Part shown: positions 36,194-44,845 of the stretch, one piece after another
Layout: the number at the start of each line of letters is the position of its first letter
How positions within the stretch are numbered: position 1 is the stretch's first letter
DNA from: Halieaceae bacterium
GTDB taxonomy: Bacteria > Pseudomonadota > Gammaproteobacteria > Pseudomonadales > Halieaceae
Reading direction: 5' to 3'
Length of the DNA: 64,000 nt
NCBI GenBank assembly: GCA_902547755.1
Contig: CACCPA010000001.1
Span: forward strand, 248,001-312,000
The notes under the pieces: model-generated
Told to the model about the DNA's origin: nothing
The model's database searches: none
What the model saw: the letters and a program-made list of their open reading frames with translations, nothing else
Translations under genes and position numbers: made by a program

Positions 36194-37483
36194 ATGAAGA
36201 GCGTGGACGCTTGGGAAGTTAGGGGACTAAAAATTTTCTGCATATTAAGTGCTATCGTCGCAGGGCAAGCATTTGTGTTACGGCTTCTCGAAACTAACTC
36301 CTTGACAGCAATCAATGTAACCCAGCTTGGAGCATCTGTTGTATGGCTTCTGACCGCACTGTATGCATATGCAAGCGCTAATGCTGCGCGATATTCGACC
36401 CTGCTGACAGTAGCAATGACTGCAACCTTTATTGGCGTGTATGTTGTGACAGCCGCTGATATCATGGGGTTTTTAGAACGTTCGGGTGGTGAGTCGCTAA
36501 TAGCAGGAAGAGCCGCCGAGCACACATTTAGTACGTTTTATGCGATGATCCTGTTGGGCGTGTTTCTAGTGCGATTGCGCGCCGTCTTAGCTTGGTTTGC
36601 TCTTTGTTTAGTCTTTCCAGCACAAGCCGTGTTTGCGATAGCGATAAACCCGCAGGTTTATTTCACTAACGATCACCTAATCCTTGCGGTGGACGGGAAT
36701 GCTATCAATTCTGGGATGTTTCAGCAGAATCTTGTTATAGCGATTCTCTTGGCTGCGTGTCTTTACAGCCTGACGCTATTTTACCGCTGGGCTCTTAAAT
36801 CCTCGGTTGAACTTGAAAAATCAAAAGAAAATTATCGTCGATATTTCTCCCCAGCGATTGGAGATGAAATCGAGAATGGCGATCTAGTTATCGGGCAGGA
36901 CGGCTCTCGTGTAACCGACGTGGCAGTGCTGTTTACCGACATAGTAGGGTTCACAAAGCTTTCCGAGAAGATGGATCCGCAGGATGTATTAGATTTGCTG
37001 AGTGAGTATCAAACGCTAATGGTAGACGCGATCTTTCAGCATAAGGGCACCGTTGATAAGTTCATTGGAGATGCTGTTATGGCTAATTTTGGCACTCCCA
37101 GGTCGCATGGAAATGATGCCCAAAACGCATTTGATTGTGGCGTGCTAATGAATCACAAATTGGCAGAGTGGAATAAAGTGCGGGTAGAGAGGGGGCTATC
37201 CGAGATACAACACCGGATCGGCATTCATTACGGTAAATGCGTTGTAGGAAACATGGGCAGTGAGCAGAGACTTGAGTTCGCCGTCATTGGTGATGCTGTG
37301 AATGTAGCGAGTCGCATCTGTGACGCATGTAAAAACTTCGACACCAACTTCTTAATCAGCGCAGATGTTGCCAATCGAATTACATGTGATGTGCCTTCAG
37401 AGGACGCCCCCAACGTTGGCATGCGAGGGCGTGAGGGCAAGATAGACTTGGTCAAAATTTACACTGAGCGGCCCCGCACCTAG
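36194..37483 (+). CDS. Class III adenylate/guanylate cyclase with six-TM N-terminal domain
   Basis: A 429-residue membrane enzyme. Residues about 10-205 hold six hydrophobic segments (MASE/CyaA-like), followed by a catalytic domain: VAVLFTDIVGFTKLSEKM (first metal Asp), DKFIGDAVMANFG (second Asp and substrate-selecting Lys), GIHYGKCVVGNMGS and FAVIGDAVNVASRI. The lysine and aspartate pair favours ATP, so cAMP is the likely product. It sits alone between hairpin repeats R2 and R3. Confidence 0.9.
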   Translation: MKSVDAWEVRGLKIFCILSAIVAGQAFVLRLLETNSLTAINVTQLGASVVWLLTALYAYASANAARYSTLLTVAMTATFIGVYVVTAADIMGFLERSGGESLIAGRAAEHTFSTFYAMILLGVFLVRLRAVLAWFALCLVFPAQAVFAIAINPQVYFTNDHLILAVDGNAINSGMFQQNLVIAILLAACLYSLTLFYRWALKSSVELEKSKENYRRYFSPAIGDEIENGDLVIGQDGSRVTDVAVLFTDIVGFTKLSEKMDPQDVLDLLSEYQTLMVDAIFQHKGTVDKFIGDAVMANFGTPRSHGNDAQNAFDCGVLMNHKLAEWNKVRVERGLSEIQHRIGIHYGKCVVGNMGSEQRLEFAVIGDAVNVASRICDACKNFDTNFLISADVANRITCDVPSEDAPNVGMRGREGKIDLVKIYTERPRT

Positions 37484-37521
37484 GCCAATGAAGGCACGGA
37501 AAGCCGTTTGTAAAACCACCC

Positions 37522-37562
37522 TCTAATGTATCAGGCAGGTAACTACTGCTAGTGGATGAATT
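37522..37562 (+). repeat. Island hairpin repeat R3 (truncated)
   Basis: The left half of the element is well kept (TCTAATGTATCAGGCAGGTA and ACTACTGCT), while the hairpin part has decayed to AGTGGATGAATTTGCG. It lies between the convergent cyclase and epoxide-hydrolase-like genes. Confidence 0.65.
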
Positions 37563-37640
37563 TGCGTTGAAAACTAGAAGCGCAAATATTGCGGTCGCTT
37601 ACGAAGCCCCAGAAGCAGAGCTTTCGTGGGATTTGTGAAG

Positions 37641-38579
37641 TTAGTCGTTTGCCGTCCGCATCGTTTGGGTAACAAACTCTTCAATTAATTGGTTAACCTC
37701 GTCGGGACGCTCTTGTTGAACCCAATGAGAAGCGCCCTTGATAAATCTTATCTGTAGATCTGTCACATAACTATTTGTGTTGGTGGCTATCGCTTTGTCT
37801 AAAAATTTATCTCCATCGCCCCAGATTAAAAGCGTGCTTGTAGTTATCGGCCCGTGTAGGTTATCTCGCCATTGTCGCTCACGCTCCCACCACCCGAAGC
37901 GATAAGCCCGATAGAAGTTAATCATCGCTTTTAATGCCCCGGATTGTGACGCGTTGCGCCTGTAAACTTCTATAACCTCCGGAGGAAACGCGGCTTCATT
38001 TTTATTGTTTTTTTTGATTATATTGCCGATTGCGCGTGCGCCTTGCAACCCGACCAAGTGCTCCGGCAGCCACGGTATTTGAAAATAAAATACGTACCAA
38101 CTTTTAAGAAGTTGAGACCATCCAAAAGTATCGACGTAAGCGCGCATGTGCGGGCCGTTACAAATGATTAGCCGCTCCAAAGGTAAGCGATCAGTGATTG
38201 CGAATTCCCAAGCAATTATACCTCCCCAATCATGACCGATAAGGGTCACCTTTTTTTTCTCACTCGCAATAATCAGTTGCGCAACATCCTCGACAAGCTT
38301 ATCAAGCGCATAATCTTTTAATTTAGCGGGGCGTGTAGTGTTACTGTTACCGTAGCCTCTCAGATTTGGCGCCCAAGCCGTGAACCCTTGCTCAGCTAAC
38401 ACTGGTAATTGATGACGCCAAGAGAAACTGTGCTCCGGAAAACCATGCAAACAGAGCGCCAACTCATCACCATCTCCACAATGATCAACCTCAAATGTCA
38501 TACCTGAGCCGACAACAACCATAGATGTCCCTATTTCAGGATTCTTCAGCTCATCTGGCACGACCTTCAGCATGCGCAA
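37641..38579 (-). CDS. Alpha/beta hydrolase (epoxide-hydrolase-like)
   Basis: A 312-residue alpha/beta hydrolase with HGFPEHSFSWRHQ, APNLRGYGNSN, the nucleophile elbow GHDWGG (Asp), and late acid GDGDKFL and base GASHWVQQE. HGFPE with GHDWGG is the soluble epoxide hydrolase pattern. No leader peptide, so cytoplasmic. The start overlaps the end of paralogue B by about 29 bp, indicating one transcript; an alternative Met at residue 3 shortens the overlap slightly. Confidence 0.85.
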   Translation of the reverse strand: MRMLKVVPDELKNPEIGTSMVVVGSGMTFEVDHCGDGDELALCLHGFPEHSFSWRHQLPVLAEQGFTAWAPNLRGYGNSNTTRPAKLKDYALDKLVEDVAQLIIASEKKKVTLIGHDWGGIIAWEFAITDRLPLERLIICNGPHMRAYVDTFGWSQLLKSWYVFYFQIPWLPEHLVGLQGARAIGNIIKKNNKNEAAFPPEVIEVYRRNASQSGALKAMINFYRAYRFGWWERERQWRDNLHGPITTSTLLIWGDGDKFLDKAIATNTNSYVTDLQIRFIKGASHWVQQERPDEVNQLIEEFVTQTMRTAND

Positions 38580-39792
38580 CCTCCTTAATCTGTTCTAGTA
38601 GACCGTGTAATTGCTCGTTGACGGAAGATCTAATATCGGGATCGCTTCCTACAAGCTCGTCCTCTTGAAGTTGCACGAAACCCTTTAGTGCAGTGGCAAT
38701 TCTGGGTCTCTCCATAAGGGATAAAGAGGAAAAGTATTGTATCTGCCCGACTGTCACGGAGGTAGATAAACTACTGTCGGAGAAGTCTCTCCTGAACTGC
38801 TCCAAGTCGAAATGTCGCCCAGTTGATACCACCTTTTCATCTTCCCCTTGGCCATAGAAGTTACCGATGAGGGCGGTAGCCGCGTTCGCAGAGAATTTCG
38901 GATATTGGTAGCCCGAGTTCTCTAAAAAATAGAGCCAATGTGATTCTGCATCTTCGATAAAACCTTGTTTTGCCAAACCCAAACCAGCGTAATACCGATA
39001 TAAAAGATGCTGGTCTGCACTTTTAAGAGCTAAGTCTGCTAGCCGACTCCAATTCTCTGCTTTAATGGCATCATTGAGAGATCGTATTTGTCTTTTCGGC
39101 AAATCGGTGTAAGTGCCATCGTCAGATGACCAGTTCTCCCAACACCTCGTTTGCGACCAACATTCCCTGGTGACTCTGTTTCGAATATATCGTCTCCAAT
39201 CAGTGACCCGAGGGATTTTTGAATAGGAGCCTATGGCTGGTACCATCTTCCAATTATCGAACCACCGCTCATATGATCTGACCAGCGTTTTACAAGCACG
39301 ACCGCTAACATTATTGGCATCCAAAAGATCGGTGGAATTTCCCACTGAACAAAATTTCATCTCTATTTCCGAAATGCGCCCATCAACTCCATAAAATAAT
39401 TCCATTTGGATAAATGCGGCTTTTGGGAGTTCAACGTCGCTGTTTCTTCCTATGCTTCTAGGCCAATGCCATCTAGGTTTACTGTCAGGGTCTACAGGCT
39501 CAATTTCGAGGTAGCCGAGCAACCAAAGATATGAGTTTACTTCCTCGTAATTACCTGAAATATCATGGTTGTTTTCATCGAACTCATAATGTTCCAACTC
39601 GCGTTGAAATAAGACGTGAAGACCACGCTGTACCTCGGGCGTAATGAGGTCAGAAGGTGGTTCATAGGGGTACGCAGTTTCGTCATCAGGCGACTTGGCT
39701 TCAATTGGAACCTCGATCTCTTTGCTCGCCATTGCTTGAGACACGAGCATCACCGACATAAAAAGAAGCGTTCTGAATCCAAAACCCGTCAT
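38551..39792 (-). CDS. Exported TPR-like protein, paralogue B, unknown function
   Basis: A 413-residue paralogue of the protein at 34784-35953. The signal peptide and first ~95 residues are nearly identical (shared ITPE.QRGLHVLFQRELEHYEF), the middle is different and about 25 residues longer, and the helical repeat tail is recognisably related (QHLLYRYYAGLGL, ending PRIATALKGFVQLQE). It is followed by the epoxide-hydrolase-like gene. Lies between repeats R3 and R4. No known family recognised. Confidence 0.7.
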   Translation of the reverse strand: MTGFGFRTLLFMSVMLVSQAMASKEIEVPIEAKSPDDETAYPYEPPSDLITPEVQRGLHVLFQRELEHYEFDENNHDISGNYEEVNSYLWLLGYLEIEPVDPDSKPRWHWPRSIGRNSDVELPKAAFIQMELFYGVDGRISEIEMKFCSVGNSTDLLDANNVSGRACKTLVRSYERWFDNWKMVPAIGSYSKIPRVTDWRRYIRNRVTRECWSQTRCWENWSSDDGTYTDLPKRQIRSLNDAIKAENWSRLADLALKSADQHLLYRYYAGLGLAKQGFIEDAESHWLYFLENSGYQYPKFSANAATALIGNFYGQGEDEKVVSTGRHFDLEQFRRDFSDSSLSTSVTVGQIQYFSSLSLMERPRIATALKGFVQLQEDELVGSDPDIRSSVNEQLHGLLEQIKEVAHAEGRAR

Positions 39793-39859
39793 TAAGAGAG
39801 CCCGATTGCTTTACTGGATAAATTACTCCCAAACTATTTCTTTTATTTTACACCGTCGG

Positions 39860-40099
39860 TCTAATGTATCTGACAGGTCACTACTGCTATCGGATCAATG
39901 CGATAACCCCCCCCGGGGGTACTGACACGCTGTTGACACAAATAACCCGCGATAACCCTTCAAAACCCGACAAAACACAGCAAAATGACTAGAAGCGTAG
40001 GGGTTATGTTGTGTTATCTAGGGTTATATCGCGATCCAAGGAACTTAAAATCCCCCGCTCATTGCGAGCGTGCCGGTTCAAGTCCGGCCCCGGGGACCA
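39860..40099 (+). repeat. Att-like unit: hairpin repeat R4 plus tRNA-Leu 3' end
   Basis: This 240-bp unit begins with hairpin repeat R4 (39860-39913), continues with two TGACAC words and an inverted pair CGCGATAACCCT / AGGGTTATATCGCG (39952-40033 region), and ends with a perfect 57-bp copy of the tRNA-Leu 3' end (40043-40099). It looks like the outer junction of an integrated element with arm-type sites. A second unit of almost the same length is at 41538. Confidence 0.75.
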
Positions 40100-40184
40100 A
40101 AAAATTTTGAATAAAACCAATACATTTACCGTTGGAATTATGACGATTACTGCAAAAATGAATTTGTAGAGATGCGACTCGCTG

Positions 40185-41252
40185 TTAACGCTCAACAACC
40201 TTGCTGATCATCGCTACCGGCTCGCCCTCATTCACAGGGGGGGTGCTAATGACGTAGTTCACTACCCCGGCAAAAGGTGCTCGTATCGTTAACAACTCGT
40301 TCCCGAAAAAGTCCACGAGCACACCCAGCACCGCGTCCTCGGCCACAAAATAGCCGTCTTTGGTAAGTGCGCGGAAAATGCCAGATCGTGGGGTCGTTAT
40401 AACTTTGTAGTCGCTTAACCAGGTGATTCCTGTGTTGATCACTTCGTCCTCGGCGATCATGTCCAGGTGCCGCAACACATTCCATATCCCTCTCTCTGCC
40501 AGCCCTGCCCAGTAAGGAGCGTTAGACCCAGATTTGCCGGTCTCAGTTGTGATGGCTGGGATTCCTCTCTCAAGCGCTGTTTGATCTGTAAACAACGAGG
40601 GTCCGCTAGCGTGTTGTGGACCTGTGTCCATAACGATGTGGTCCAAACCAAAGGCTACCGCCAATCCTTCTATTTCGCTGTCAAAGACAGCGTTTCCGGT
40701 CACAGGCATATATACGTAAGGCCGCAGAGCCTCATTGCCGTCTCCTGCATGCAGATCGACAACGTAGTTAGCTTGGTCGATTACCTCGGTGGTAAGGATG
40801 TGGGCAATGCGTTGACTGATGGTGCCGTTCGGATCGCCGGGAAACATGCGATTCAAGTTTTTACTATCAACGGGGCTGTAATAAATCGTGCGACCCAAGA
40901 AGGATGGCATATTGGCGATATGTACCATGATTATGGTGCCGCTGAGAGCTGCAGGATCTACCTGCGTTCTCATTGCCAGTAGCGCGGTGATCGGGGGGTA
41001 CTCATAGCCGTGAATGCCGGCAATTAGAGCAAGCACCGGTCCATCACTGGCCCCATGCACAATAGTTACAGGTATTGTGGTGCCTTCGTCCGCACCCTCG
41101 GGCACAGTGATGAACCCTGACACACGCTCACCTCTAGGCACAGTAATCTCTCCTATGGTGAAGTCGTCAGCGCTAGCATAGAGATGCACCGCGCTAAGCA
41201 CCGATAACAGAAAAACCTTACTTAACGCTGTCATGATCTGCTCAACCTTCAT
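40185..41252 (-). CDS. Exported succinylglutamate desuccinylase/aspartoacylase-family hydrolase
   Basis: A 355-residue zinc carboxypeptidase-like protein (M14/AstE-AspA) with a signal peptide ending near YASA. Zinc ligands are suggested by GIHGYEYPP (HxxE) and VVDLHAGDG (His); NLNRMFPGDPNG carries the substrate Arg. The C terminus is a small beta domain. It probably deacylates an N-acyl compound in the periplasm. It is the only gene of island segment 2, lying between the two tRNA-Leu fragments. Confidence 0.85.
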   Translation of the reverse strand: MKVEQIMTALSKVFLLSVLSAVHLYASADDFTIGEITVPRGERVSGFITVPEGADEGTTIPVTIVHGASDGPVLALIAGIHGYEYPPITALLAMRTQVDPAALSGTIIMVHIANMPSFLGRTIYYSPVDSKNLNRMFPGDPNGTISQRIAHILTTEVIDQANYVVDLHAGDGNEALRPYVYMPVTGNAVFDSEIEGLAVAFGLDHIVMDTGPQHASGPSLFTDQTALERGIPAITTETGKSGSNAPYWAGLAERGIWNVLRHLDMIAEDEVINTGITWLSDYKVITTPRSGIFRALTKDGYFVAEDAVLGVLVDFFGNELLTIRAPFAGVVNYVISTPPVNEGEPVAMISKVVER

Positions 41253-41537
41253 TATACGTGTTGCTCGAGTTTACAGCGGCAACCAGGGCCGGGGCTTGAA
41301 CCGGCGCGACTTTAACCGTCGGGGACTGTTGAAGTCTTCCGCGCTACGACGTAACTCAGCGTAACTCTAGATAATTCAGGAACCAAGCCACTCTTAGTTG
41401 AGTTGAGGTGAGTTAAGAGCAGGCACTTCATAGACGATCATTCCGATGAGCTCCCTTAAAACCTATATCAAGCTATCGGGAAATCGAGTTTTAATCCGGG
41501 ATAGGGTAGTGACTTTGACGCCAGGAGTAAGTCCACC
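41253..41537. other. Intergenic stretch upstream of R5
   Basis: About 285 bases without a supported gene. It contains a TAACTC-rich direct/inverted repeat cluster (41340-41420) and short AC-rich stretches. I see no RNA gene; it presumably holds the promoter of the aspartoacylase-like gene. Confidence 0.35.
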
Positions 41538-41777
41538 TTCAGCGTATCTGGCAGGTGACTACTGCTGTCTGATCAGTGCGACAGCCCCAGCCGCGGGGTG
41601 CTGACACTTCACTGACACAAAAAAACCGCGATAACCCTTCAAAACCTTAACAAACAAAGCAAAGTCCGCGGACGAGTCTGAGGTATGTTGCGTTATTTGG
41701 ATTATGGCGCGATCCAAGGAACTTAAAATCTCCCGATCATTGCTAGCGAGCTGGTTCAAGTCGGGCCCCGGGAACCA
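41538..41777 (+). repeat. Att-like unit 2: hairpin repeat R5 plus degenerate tRNA-Leu 3' end
   Basis: A 240-bp unit collinear with the one at 39860: hairpin repeat R5, TGACAC words, CCGCGATAACCCTTCAAAAC, then a 57-bp tRNA-Leu 3' copy (41721-41777) with 7 mismatches. In R5 the hairpin stem is GCTGTC/GACAGC instead of GCTATC/GATAGC, a compensatory change that keeps pairing. The greater decay suggests this is the older junction. Confidence 0.7.
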
Positions 41778-41881
41778 CAAGCTTCATAGTATTTAGTTGC
41801 ACTTATCCTGGAACTGTTTGTCGAACAGTAAGTCACGCGATTTAGCATTTCCCTCGCCATGCAAATTAGAAGCTCACGTCG

Positions 41882-43066
41882 CTAACGACCTTTACTGATT
41901 GCCTCGCGAAGCACTATCTCTAGCTCCTTAAGCTTTGGCTTTCTTGGGTTGGTGGCGGTCGCACTGTCGCTATAAGCCCGAGTTGCGAGAGAGCTCACCT
42001 TGTTCGTGTCTACGCCAATGTCAGCCAGAGATTTCGGGATTTCCAAATGATCGAGAAGTTGGCAAGTCCAACGATACATAGCATCGAAGTCCCGCCCTTC
42101 GAGATTCAGCGCTTGTGAAATGTCGGGGCACTTGTCTTGAATCGACGCCGCATTAAATCTCATCACTGCGGGCAGGGTAATTGCGTTTGTAAGGCCATGA
42201 TGAGTGTCGTACTCGGCCCCAATTGCATGACTAATGGAGTGGACTAGACCCAAACCTTTCAAAAATGCGACGCCAGCCATGCAAGATGCGATTTGCATCG
42301 CACCACGCGCATTCAAATTCTGCGAGTCGAAGACTGCGTCAGGTAACCAGCGGGCAATAAGAGTTAAGGCCTTCAAGGCTATTCCGTCACATATAGGGTG
42401 AACACTAGGAACGCAATAGGCCTCTAACGCATGAACCAATGCGTCAACACCTGTCCAGGCGGTCAAATCTGCGGGCAGGTCGAGTGTAAGTTTAGGGTCT
42501 AAGATTGCGAGCTGTGGTTTCAGAAGTGGATGCCACACGCACAGTTTCATGCCGCGATCAAGATTAGTGATCATTGCGGTGCTTTCTGTCTCAGCTCCGG
42601 TTCCAGAAGTGGTTGGAATGCATATCAGAGGAGGGAATTTATCCGCAGGATCGAGTCTAGGCGGGACTTTTTCAAAGTCGTGTTGCCACAGCTCATGTCT
42701 GCTTCCTGCTAATAACGCAGTCGCTTTGCCCGCATCCATACCGCTGCCACCGCCAATCGCAATGACACCGTCATGATTACCTGAGCGAAATACGGAGTGC
42801 GCATTTCTAACATCACTCTCTGTCGGGTTCTGGGAAATGTTTTGGAAAATGGTACTAGCGATGCTCGCGTGCGCTAGTAAATCTACTGCGTCCGAGACGA
42901 ACTTCAGAGATGCAGTCCCTCGGTCGGTGATAATTAGGGGTTTGATGAGGCCCAAGCGCCGGCAGTGTTCAGGAAGTTCGTCAAGTCGCCCGGGGCCATA
43001 TGCAATGGGTACAGGGAACGTCCAGTCTGCGTTTTGCAGGAAGTCATTAGTAGGTGGCACTTGCAT
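41882..43066 (-). CDS. Iron-containing alcohol dehydrogenase
   Basis: A 394-residue group III (Fe-type) dehydrogenase. The NAD-binding GGGSGMDAGKATALL and the metal region GLVHSISHAIGAEYDTHHGLTNAITLP, with its histidines and Asp, are characteristic. It oxidises an alcohol or reduces an aldehyde in the cytoplasm. An upstream GTG at 43108 would add 14 residues; the ATG at 43066 gives the usual family length before WTFPVPIAYGPGR. It lies just outside the last tRNA-Leu fragment. Confidence 0.88.
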   Translation of the reverse strand: MQVPPTNDFLQNADWTFPVPIAYGPGRLDELPEHCRRLGLIKPLIITDRGTASLKFVSDAVDLLAHASIASTIFQNISQNPTESDVRNAHSVFRSGNHDGVIAIGGGSGMDAGKATALLAGSRHELWQHDFEKVPPRLDPADKFPPLICIPTTSGTGAETESTAMITNLDRGMKLCVWHPLLKPQLAILDPKLTLDLPADLTAWTGVDALVHALEAYCVPSVHPICDGIALKALTLIARWLPDAVFDSQNLNARGAMQIASCMAGVAFLKGLGLVHSISHAIGAEYDTHHGLTNAITLPAVMRFNAASIQDKCPDISQALNLEGRDFDAMYRWTCQLLDHLEIPKSLADIGVDTNKVSSLATRAYSDSATATNPRKPKLKELEIVLREAISKGR

Positions 43067-43152
43067 ACTCAGTAACGCCGCTCGATCGCATTTGGCCGGG
43101 TCACGCACAGTTCTGTTGAGCGTAATTCATTGAGGCGCTTGGAGCTAGTTAC

Positions 43153-43203
43153 CCTCCAATGTGTACGGTTAGCAATTACTGCTCTTGGATCAATGTGATA
43201 GCC
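43153..43203 (+). repeat. Island hairpin repeat R6 (degenerate)
   Basis: A weaker copy of the hairpin repeat: CCAATGTGTACGGTTAGCAA, then ATTACTGCTCTTGGATCAATGTGATAGCC. The stem is partly lost. It shows that the repeat family extends past the last recognisable tRNA fragment. Confidence 0.6.
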
Positions 43204-43307
43204 TTCATTTGACTACAACGTAAAAACTTATCGAAAGAATCCCGCAGGCGCCCTGACCGTCTATAGTTGGCGAATACAAGCAGTTTGAGCAGTAGGGAGG
43301 GTTGCGA

Positions 43308-44564
43308 ATGAAATTGTCTATTCACAGGTACCTAACAGCGATTCTTTTTTCGTTTAACACATTACTCTTTAACACGGGAACATCCGCGCAGGTTGTTGAG
43401 CCAACGTTTTGCAACAATCAAAACACCGAGGGATATCAAAGAATCGAGGATAACGGAGTAGGAAGAGAATACATCCTGTACCCTCCGACCCTCGAATCAT
43501 CGGATACCCCTTCAGCTCTGATAATTAATTTCCATGGCTACGGCGACTGTGCCAACGCTTATGCGGAGGATATAGGAAACCTTTACGGGCTGAATGATCT
43601 GGCTGATGACGAGGGTTTTTTAATTGCCTATCCCCAAGCAATGATTCGAGAGAAAGGTGATCCGTACTGGGAACCAGGGGACGTTGGGTCGGATATATCA
43701 ATTAATGATGTTTTGTTTGCTCGGCGCCTCGTCTCTGATGTTGCCAGCAAGGTGCAAATAGATATTGAAAAAACGTTTGCGGTTGGATTCTCAAATGGTG
43801 GAATGATGGCATACGACTTGGCGTGCACAGCGGCAGACGTTTTTGACTCTGTGGCAATCATGTCTGGTGTAAGGCTTGACGGTGCATGTGATGACTCGAT
43901 ATCGAAGTCGATCCTTCATTTTCACGGCAGCGACGACACCGTCATCCCTCTTGATGGAAGTGGAGACTTTCCCTCTGTTTATAGCTCCATAGATTTTTGG
44001 GTCGGGCAAAATCAGATACCAGAGGACTCCGGAGTTTCGTCCGTCCTAAATGGTGGAGAGGTCACGCGAGAGCGCTATATCGGCGGACGAGAGGGCACGG
44101 AGGTAAACTTATATGTCATAAACACGGAGTTTGATAAGCCTGCGGGCCACACTTGGTTTTCTGCCCAGATAGAAGGCAAAACTCCTAACCAGATCATTTG
44201 GGAATTTTTCTCGGACGCAACAAACTCCGGCGCGTCTTTGGAAGCCGCGCCAGTACATGTCGAGACAACAAATTTTCGCGAGGGTGATGGCGATAGTGTG
44301 GTGCTCGCGTTTGATCTCTTTGGAGATGTTGATGGGCGATTTGATGGGTTATCAATCACGGCGACGGGTGAGCTTGATGAAGTCAGCAATGTGGGTTTGG
44401 TAAAGGTGCACCTTGATGAAAATAACAACTTAGCTGCGGATCCATCAGAATTTTTGGACCAAAGTACCTACACTCTAGACGACGGTGTGATTCATTTTGA
44501 ATTCGCAAATCCTGTGTTTACTCGGGGCGCTGTCGTCCGCATCTTGATTACTTACGAGCTATAG
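43308..44564 (+). CDS. Secreted PHB-depolymerase/feruloyl-esterase-like hydrolase with C-terminal EF-hand-bearing module
   Basis: A 418-residue exported protein. GGGAGGG at 43294-43300 favours ATG 43308 over an upstream in-frame TTG. A signal peptide (to about residue 28) precedes a CE1/LpqC-type esterase: NFHGYGDCANAYAEDIG, nucleophile GFSNGG, acid HFHGSDDTVIP, base AGHTWFS. The last ~105 residues, from EGDGDSVVLAF to ILITYEL, match the C terminus of the metalloprotease at 47828 and contain DENNNLAADPSE, an EF-hand-like loop. It probably acts outside the cell on polyester or cell-wall esters. Confidence 0.82.
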   Translation: MKLSIHRYLTAILFSFNTLLFNTGTSAQVVEPTFCNNQNTEGYQRIEDNGVGREYILYPPTLESSDTPSALIINFHGYGDCANAYAEDIGNLYGLNDLADDEGFLIAYPQAMIREKGDPYWEPGDVGSDISINDVLFARRLVSDVASKVQIDIEKTFAVGFSNGGMMAYDLACTAADVFDSVAIMSGVRLDGACDDSISKSILHFHGSDDTVIPLDGSGDFPSVYSSIDFWVGQNQIPEDSGVSSVLNGGEVTRERYIGGREGTEVNLYVINTEFDKPAGHTWFSAQIEGKTPNQIIWEFFSDATNSGASLEAAPVHVETTNFREGDGDSVVLAFDLFGDVDGRFDGLSITATGELDEVSNVGLVKVHLDENNNLAADPSEFLDQSTYTLDDGVIHFEFANPVFTRGAVVRILITYEL

Positions 44565-44845
44565 AGCACCCCGTCGGCAGATGAAGCTGGGGTTAGCCTC
44601 GAGACGCTTGCATTGTTTCGCAATGGCGAATGGGATCAGGCTGGTCAAATAACACCAATCGGATTTAAGCATGGTTGCTACGCGGTACTTACAAACGACC
44701 GAAAATTTGTAACAAGATACCTGGATACTGGTACAGTCAAACGGGGGTCAGCGCCACAGATCATCATCTTGTTGATGGTTCCTCTGCTTTTTGATTTTCA
44801 GAAGATAAGCCGGCAAGTACTCCACGACATGGGGGTTGAAGTATT

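Larger units (their letters stand above)
32038..40099 (+). mobile_element. Putative tRNA-Leu genomic island, segment 1 (no integrase seen)
   Basis: The segment is bounded by a 57-bp perfect direct repeat of the tRNA-Leu 3' end (32038-32094 and 40043-40099). Inside are a GST-like gene, a lipoprotein esterase, two TPR-like paralogues, an adenylate cyclase and an epoxide-hydrolase-like gene, with visibly AT-richer coding than the flanks. I find no tyrosine or serine recombinase, so it is either a decayed island or one mobilised in trans. Confidence 0.65.

Noticed and set aside
33274-43203. Integron cassette array (attC sites)
   Set aside because: The gene-by-gene repeats suggested attC, but there is no intI gene, no RYYYAAC/GTTRRRY pair bounding the repeats, and genes lie in both orientations.
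34709-43203. CRISPR array
   Set aside because: Repeats are ~54 bp, kilobases apart and separated by genes, with no cas gene.
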